The position numbers and the translations under genes are program-made. A model generated the notes under the pieces. That model ran no database searches, had not been told where the DNA came from, and saw only the letters and a program-made list of their open reading frames with translations. Below, piece by piece: positions 58,001-64,000 of a DNA stretch of 64,000 nt; position 1 is the first letter of the stretch; each line of letters starts with the position of its first letter. The DNA is from Larimichthys crocea (taxonomy: Eukaryota > Chordata > Actinopteri > Sciaenidae): positions 15,250,871 through 15,314,870 of the forward strand of contig NC_040028.1 of the NCBI RefSeq assembly GCF_000972845.2, read 5' to 3'.

Positions 58001-61000
58001 TTTAACAAAAGAATCAAATCAGCTTCAGCTTGCTTCATCAGGTGTGGTTAGATCAGGTGTTAATGACAGTGAACAGCTGTCATCAGATTTTTAAATAAAC
58101 TTGTAGCTAAATCCTGATTGGTGCACAGAAGTAGGTGACATCACACATTTTTATAATTGATTCTTGCCCACTTCAAACCATTAAGAAGAACACAAAGGAA
58201 AAATAAAAACATATAGTCAGAAGCTGATCAGGGAAAATATGTTTTCAGGACCTTCATAGGCTTTCTGGGAAATGTAGGGATTTGCTTATTTAGATACAGG
58301 ATTGTTCTCAACATTTATTTACAGTAATTGAAAACAATCGTATCTCCAGTCTTATTGTTCCTCTGCAGATCATCTTTAAATGAAAGTCGCAGCAGGAATG
58401 TAGATGTAAGCATATTCATCCTTCATTAACACTCAGCATTCAGCATAACATAGGGTAACACTTTACTTTCAATCCCCTTATTTAGCATCAATGAACAGTA
58501 TATAAACATTTTATCAATGCTTATTAACACGTTGTAATGTAGATGTATGCAGCTGACATTTTAATGTTTATTGTTGTGAATTACAACAATTATAACTTCT
58601 CCTATGATGCCATTATTCATCATCTGTGAATCCCCACAGGAGAAGTTGTAGTTGTCGATAAATAAATGTTCATGTTTGCTTGCAACTACATTATAATTTA
58701 TTATAATGGTGGGCTGGTATTTTAAAAGAGTAGTGAAATGATCCCACAATGTTTTTGTAATTTAATACAAATGTTATTTCAGTCAGCTGATTCGTTATGT
58801 TGGGGCAGCGCTGATATAATAGAAGCAGTTAAGAAAGGTGTGAGTAAACTAAGTGTGGCAAAAATGATTAAACGTGCACAAAAAAGCTTCTGAAAGATGT
58901 CAGGCTGGTATAGCAGGGTGCTGATGACCCTTGTCTGTTCCCAGACATTTTATTGTGATCCCATGATTCCCAGTGTCCCCTCCAGTGGGACTGACGGTGT
59001 GATGTCTTACCTGTCCCTGCCTGACCCTGCCATCCCTCTACTCCAGAGGTGTCACTTTGATTTACAGACCTTCTCGCAGCAAGAAGAGCACAGTCAGGAG
59101 AAAGCTAATGGAGTGGAAATGCTGAGAGAGCAGGGGGAATTTGAATAGGGCAGTTTTTCTTTTAACGCGTAGAACAGGGGGGGAAAGAGTAAAGAAGCGT
59201 TTGGTGGGATTCCTGTTGTTTCCTTCTGTGTATCCTGACAGGAGCTGTTTATTACAGCAAGGGTTTTCACCTTATTCTGGAGGAGTGAGTGGATTTGTTC
59301 TAACACAGCGCTGTATTTCTGTTACTTTTTTAGGAGGCAGACAGCTGGGAAATAATCGAGGGTCTGAAAATCGGTCAGAGCAACGTCCAGAGGCCTGATA
59401 AACACGAGGGTTTTATGTTGAAGAAGCGGAAATGGCCCCTGAAAGGCTGGCACAAGGTAAGAGCCACGGGCAGTGGCACGGAGAGGTTTTGTTGCTGGAA
59501 AAACACTTGGGAGACGCAGCAGCTCCCAGTAAAGCGCTATAGAAACTTGAAAGAAGTTCCCCCTTTTCATGAGTCTTACCCTCTCTGGGCCTCTTCCGCA
59601 AGCATGCTTTATATTTCCTCTGATGTCACCACCTTCGCCATCAGCATAACTGTTGTTTTCTTAAAGTACCAGTGGAAAGCAGTCGCTGTTGTTAGTGTAT
59701 TTGAACTCACAACACTACAGAACACACAGAGTCATTGTCCTGCAGCTAATTATGAGATGATAAATTATTTATAATAATATAAACAACTCCAATGTGATCT
59801 ATATTCACTGCCTGCCCTTCCTGTTATTTAACCAAGCCATTATTTTTGTGCTTATTTTCTCTGCAGCGCTTTTTTGTTCTGGACAATGGTATCCTGAAGT
59901 ACTCCAAGTCCCCCATTGATGTAAGTAACCCTGACTATAACCCACAGGCAGAAACAGGGCAGCCCGGCCTGACATCAGCTTTAAGGCTTGGTAATGAGTC
60001 AGCAGAAACATCTGCAGCGCGGGGTCACGATGCTCAGTGCGTTTCAGCACGACATGTCACTTTGCACGAAATGTTAGGGACAAAATGGAAATGTAACACA
60101 AGGCTGTGAAGAAACCAAAGAACGAGGTGCACCGTGGATCACCCGTCCTGACTTAATTAACGACGTTTCAGCCATCAGACCTTCATTAAGTTCTAACAGC
60201 TCTGCCCTGTTCTGATGTATAACACTAATAAATACATAAAACTGGATATTGTTACATGAGATGTTGTGTTCCTGTTTTAATTAGGTTTTGTTAGTTTAAA
60301 TTGTATTATTACAACTTTTAATGGCAGATGGTGGGTGTTTCAACCATTTATTCCTCATTCTATCTTAATCACAGCATGACTTGTAACTGACTGGTTAATT
60401 GGTTCATCGTGACATTAGATATACAGTAAGTCATCCTGCATTTTGATCTTTTACCAAATTTTAATTTTATGTTTTTCAAATGAGCAAAGATACTACAAAG
60501 ACATTATTTCTATGTACTCACTGGAGATTGCAGAAGTGGTCTCCAGTGTCTCTGGAAACGATTTATTCATTATCAAAATAGTTTCTGATGATCAAATAAT
60601 CGATCGACTGCAGCTCTGTAATAGCTCTATTCCTCTAATTCTCTCTACTCTAATTCCTGAACAAGGTTTTGAAACGTGAAATGTTGTTAAAGTGATGAAC
60701 TGCAGTGTTTCTCAAACTTTTTACACCGTGCACCACCTCAGAAAATATTCAGCTCTCCAAGTACCACCATCGTGACGTAAACGTTGTTCAGCTGTGGTCA
60801 GTTCACACAGGAAGCAGGTTAATTATTTTTTGAACAGAAGCGATGCAGGAATCAAAACTATTAGACAAGAAAGGCGTACTCCTGATCCGCACTCACCTAA
60901 TAGTTTATTTTAATTAGAACATTTTTATTTTTTTGATAGTATAATGTTTTCAAATTAATCTATTACATTTAAAAAATATATATATTTGAGATTTCTTCAT

Positions 61001-63486
61001 GTAATACCAGTGGTACTTGTACCACAGTTTGAGAAGAGAGAAGTTGCAGGGAGCATTCTTTGGTTTCTTTACACTTTATGGTGTGTTGTAAATGTAACTG
61101 AGTGTGCACACTGAGTGTACTGTAACCTTGAATAAACTGTGCATTGAGTAAAATAAGAAAATATGTGTCTCTGGCTTGCCTTAGATCCAAAAAGGCAAAC
61201 TCCATGGCAGCATCGACGTCGGCCTCTCAGTCATGTCCATCAAGAAGAGGGCCCGTCGCATCGACCTGGACACCGAGGAGCACATCTATCACCTGAAGGT
61301 AACGCTGATGGGAAGGAGTCAATATTGTCATTTCAGCACTGATAAACAGGAGGTCAACAGAGTTTAACGTTCTCCGTCCTCGTCCTCTTAAGGTCAAATC
61401 TCAAGACATCTTTGACGCATGGGTGTCCAAGTTGCGTCATCACCGGCTTTACCGTCAGAACGAGATTGTGCGATCTCCCCGGGAGGCCACCATGCGAACG
61501 TTTCCTCCCCCGGCTGCCATCGAATCCCCCCAACCTGCCTCGAGTGTGGCACGCGAAGCCAAGGTGAGACCTCCCAACCCTCTCATGGCACTACACATTA
61601 CAATTATTAAATTAAATACTCGTGTGGTTTATAAAATATATGAAAATAGCCAAAGTGTCTATGCTTCTGCTTCGTGTTGAGCTCAAAAGTAGACACACTC
61701 TGGGCTCTGAATGCAATTTATTATTCAGGAAGGGTGTCATGGGGAATGAGAGATCACCTAGTTCTGTTTTTACTGGAAACTGGGATAGTGTACCAAAATA
61801 TCACTGGGAAGGCTTTATGGTCAGACATGAGTGTGTGTGCCTCTTTCACCTGATAACATTACGCCTTTAATTTTGACCTTTTGTTCATGTTGACCTTTTA
61901 AATCCTCCAATTATATTATATATTTCCATACATACACTGTGTGCTGTAACCGTGACCCCGATAAGCCCTGTGTGTTATGTGTCTAATTGCTAGACTAATG
62001 GCTGTGAACGTGTAGACGGATATCTGCTGAGTAACGCTGATTGGAACCAGTGATTGTATACAGATCACTGATTTAACAGAAAGGTTTGTTTGTCCAGACT
62101 GTTTTCAGTTAAAGTGTGGACCCGTGGTCTTTGTTGACATGACACAGCCACAGCAGGTTCTCCTGGGAGTGTTGGCTCCGTGCATCAAACAGTCCATTAG
62201 AGGTGATCAGTAGGATCTGGATTCAGAGCAGCTGGCTGCAGCCTGATGAGCTCTCCCAGAAGAACAGCTGAGATGAGAGACTCCAATCTTAGAGTCAGAA
62301 TGAAGTGCTACATCAAAGCTCTGGAAGAAATACTATCAACGTCTCTTGCATTGCAGCTTATGATTATGACATGCAAGTGCAACAACACAAGACATAGCAG
62401 CCAGATAATATTACTGACTAGTCCAACAGCAAGAAGCCCAGCTCGGCGACGTGTCTTTCTGCCTTTTATTTCACCAAGCTCTTAACAACGACTAAAAGTC
62501 AGTCCCTGATTTACTATGGTCTGATGGCTTCTTGCTGAGTCACTTTCATTTTTCCTCTTCGAGGCTTCCTCCATCAATGTCCCCTTTGGTCTTTTTCCCC
62601 CCTGTCATTATGTCCACAGAGGCTGCTGAGCCCAGTTAAATTGCCCGCTTAACCAGCTTTGGTTCTGGCAGAACTCCAGCTCTGTTCCCTGTCAGTAATT
62701 TGCCTTGGGCATGAAAACCTCCTTTTCCCGTTGGTCCAGAACTCCTGTGGTAACACCACGAACATTCCCCGTTGCTCTGTGCTCACAGTCTGGGTAGCCT
62801 AGGAGCAAACATTGCCTAACGGCAGCTACAGTTTGCGGCAGTTTAGTTTGCCGTTCATCAAGAAACTCTGATCCATACAGTATGGTATAAGTGATACATT
62901 TAAATACCAGTGATGTCTTCCAGGATAGTCCTGATCATTCATTTCACAGAAATTACAGTTTTGATTGAGGCATCCAACCTGATCTAGAATAATACTTTAA
63001 TAACTATAGTGTGATGAGAACCAATTGAACAATGTTCCAATGTCCACAATCTCCCCCTTCAGCAGGCCAAGCCGAGCAGCTTGCCGTGGCAGCCGGTGGC
63101 GCCTGGTAGCAGCAGCAACAGCAGCCTGCCTGCCTCCTACAGTAACGGCCAGAGCAAGGTGGTTGCTTGGCTGCAGGAGTCAGAGGAGATGGACAAGTGC
63201 GCAGAGGGTAAGTGCAATTTTCCCCCTTATGCTGTGAACAAATCTGATTTCACAAAGAGGTAGATTAAATCATGCCTCAGGCCTTACGATAAGTCTTCTA
63301 AACCCTGAGAGCAGGATTGATGACCACCTCATGACATATATTACACTGAATGTGTTTGTGGGTGCGAATTTTTTATTTTCAGAGCTCGCACAATGCCAGT
63401 CCAACCTGACCGAGCTGAGCCGGTTATTGCAGAGTCTGGAGATTCTGCAGAGGACACAATCAGCACCCAACTTCACAGATATGCAG
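48902..63486 (+). CDS. osbpl6: OSBPL6 (ORP6) oxysterol-binding-protein-related protein, N-terminal part (7 coding exons; 3' end outside window)
   Basis: ORP family proteins bind and move sterols and phosphoinositides at membrane contact sites. Seven exons join in phase into 286 codons. The order is a Ser-rich N-terminus ([20 protein letters not shown]), [20 protein letters not shown], a PH domain at about residues 74-167 ([17 protein letters not shown] through [13 protein letters not shown]), a Pro/Ser linker, then the conserved [16 protein letters not shown] and [13 protein letters not shown]. The PH domain and the SAPNFTDMQ segment fit OSBPL6 better than its paralogues OSBPL3 and OSBPL7. 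The FFAT motif and the OSBP-related lipid-binding domain would follow beyond the window. A short exon known in some mammalian isoforms between DSRQ and EADSW was not found. Confidence 0.94.
52188..52550 (+). mobile_element. tRNA-headed SINE-like fish repeat with internal insertion
   Basis: gtggtgcagtggttagcact is an A-box-like head and ggttcgaatgc a B box. Then follow tgtggagttcgcatgttctc, aactggcgacttgtccaggg and ggataagcggttacaggaaa, phrases of a very common teleost repeat. A 42-bp insert (52242-52283) between direct repeats caagaaggtt (52232-52241 and 52284-52293) separates the A and B boxes. Confidence 0.8.
57638..57810 (+). mobile_element. (TA)n run and LINE 3' tail
   Basis: TA repeats at 57638-57690, then tttccccctgggattattaa, agtatttctg and an ATTCTG-type tail (attctgattctga), the usual 3' end of a fish non-LTR retrotransposon. 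No coding part is recognised upstream. Confidence 0.6.
59334..59456 (+). CDS. osbpl6: OSBPL6 coding exon 2 (codons 50-90): start of PH domain
   Basis: 123 bp, phase 0-0, acceptor ttttag, donor gtaaga. It encodes [20 protein letters not shown] and then [21 protein letters not shown]. Confidence 0.95.
59867..59920 (+). CDS. osbpl6: OSBPL6 coding exon 3 (codons 91-108): PH domain
   Basis: 54 bp, phase 0-0, acceptor ctgcag, donor gtaagt. It encodes [18 protein letters not shown]. Confidence 0.95.
59921..61184. other. OSBPL6 intron with MITE and repeat remnants
   Basis: Contains an AT-rich repeat remnant (60470-60620) and a MITE-like element (60703-61035). No exon recognised. Confidence 0.6.
60703..61035. 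mobile_element. hAT-like MITE
   Basis: Left end cagtgtttctcaaacttttt, right end tggtacttgtaccacagttt followed by gagaag; ttctcaaact is repeated inverted. The interior accaccatcgtgacgtaaac fits a known dispersed fish repeat. Ends are degenerate. Confidence 0.55.
61185..61298 (+). CDS. osbpl6: OSBPL6 coding exon 4 (codons 109-146): PH domain
   Basis: 114 bp, phase 0-0, acceptor ccttag, donor gtaacg. It encodes [20 protein letters not shown] and then [18 protein letters not shown]. Confidence 0.96.
61393..61563 (+). CDS. osbpl6: OSBPL6 coding exon 5 (codons 147-203): PH domain end and linker
   Basis: 171 bp, phase 0-0, acceptor cttaag, donor gtgaga. It encodes [20 protein letters not shown] and then [20 protein letters not shown] and a Pro/Ala/Ser linker ending REAK. 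Confidence 0.95.
61564..63062. other. OSBPL6 intron
   Basis: 1.5 kb with no exon or repeat recognised. Confidence 0.65.
63063..63207 (+). CDS. osbpl6: OSBPL6 coding exon 6 (codons 204-252)
   Basis: 145 bp, phase 0 to 1, donor gtaagt. It encodes [20 protein letters not shown] and then [28 protein letters not shown]. The acceptor is a tandem cagcag, so the first glutamine may be included or left out. Confidence 0.93.
63383..63486 (+). CDS. osbpl6: OSBPL6 coding exon 7 (codons 252-286)
   Basis: 104 bp, phase 1 to 0, acceptor tttcag, donor gtgaaa. It completes a glutamate codon and encodes [20 protein letters not shown] and then [14 protein letters not shown]. The region before SAPNFTDMQ looks helical and coiled-coil-like. 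Confidence 0.95.
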
Positions 63487-64000
63487 GTGAAAAAAAAATA
63501 CACACTTAGACATGCACAGGTACAGAGAGCAGGGGAAGCTATTTAGTTTAGTTTCGAGGTTTGTGTGCAGGAATGTGTGTGTGGAGGAGTCTGTATCGTT
63601 CAGGTAATGATGGAGGTGTGTCAGTCTAAGAAAGGTGCCATCTTTTAAAACCCCAGCTGTCAGCTTCATTACCTGTCTAGACAGTCAGGACTCAGCCGTG
63701 CTCACAGCACACCTGCCAGCTTCCCTAACTGTTCGGTATTTAATTAAAAATGAAATGCATCTTTTTTTTAACACCACACATCTCATTTGTCTCAGTATTT
63801 GATTTGCAGCTCATGTGTTGGGAATGTCTTTGTTGCCATTTCACTGCAATCAATGTGTGCGTATGTGTTAAAGTCTGCTTTATTTGTGATGTGTTTTGTC
63901 CTATTAACCACATTTTGCGTATCTTGATCCACGCATGCCACAAAGACCAATTGTGTTGAGTTGTCAAAGAAAGAAAAGCGCTTGAATAGAAGATGGAGAA
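63487..64000. other. OSBPL6 intron (continues past window)
   Basis: No exon seen to the end of the window. Confidence 0.7.

Larger units (their letters stand above)
49049..59333. other. OSBPL6 intron after first coding exon (10.3 kb)
   Basis: Holds a SINE (52188-52550), short CA runs, a repeat remnant (55300-55520) and a LINE tail with TA repeats (57638-57810). No exon recognised, although a small alternative exon could have been missed. Confidence 0.6.

Noticed and set aside
58897..59148. Candidate missing OSBPL6 exon upstream of 59334
   Set aside because: The translation does not resemble the expected segment, although an acceptor-like cccag is present at 58943.

Overview
This is vertebrate nuclear DNA, almost certainly from a ray-finned (teleost, percomorph-like) fish. 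The genes are split by GT-AG introns, there are many CA/GT microsatellites, and the dispersed repeats are of teleost type (TTAAAGGTCCAGTGT-ended MITEs, a Tc1-like TIR element, an L2/CR1-type LINE fragment, a tRNA-headed SINE). No bacterial, viral, CRISPR or operon structure was seen.

Three protein-coding genes account for the window. (1) Positions 408-31812, minus strand: PDE11A, a dual-specificity cAMP/cGMP phosphodiesterase. Nineteen consecutive coding exons were placed with splice sites and reading phase (842 codons). They cover the N-terminal regulatory region, both GAF domains and nearly all of the catalytic domain; the last coding exon lies beyond position 1. (2) Positions 34599-35033, minus strand: a complete two-exon somatic-type cytochrome c (105 aa), with a likely non-coding first exon near 35634. 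(3) From 48902 to the right edge, plus strand: the 5' part of OSBPL6 (ORP6), seven coding exons (286 codons) covering the N-terminus, the PH domain and the start of the linker. Its lipid-binding ORD domain lies beyond 64000. A possible non-coding first exon ends at 42026.

The order PDE11A - cytochrome c - OSBPL6 is informative. As I recall, mammalian testis cytochrome c (or its human relic) lies in this interval, while somatic CYCS sits beside OSBPL3, the OSBPL6 paralogue. The cytochrome c here may therefore be the fish counterpart of the testis gene. The three genes are neighbours but there is no evidence that they act together.

The most notable features are structural. PDE11A exons 16-17 lie in a ~1.1 kb tandem duplication whose second copy carries a 1-bp frameshift and a 10-N assembly gap. 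A 41-bp tandem duplication doubles the splice acceptor of exon 9. A (TG)n tract abuts the acceptor of exon 14. Near-identical 204-bp direct repeats flank exon 13. A perfect 28-bp palindrome made of two CRE octamers sits in intron 2. A ~3 kb inverted repeat with ~1 kb arms around a LINE fragment lies between cytochrome c and OSBPL6. Five separate 41-44 bp two-copy tandem duplications recur across the window. I did not find a convincing novel biological system; these are leads on gene structure and assembly.
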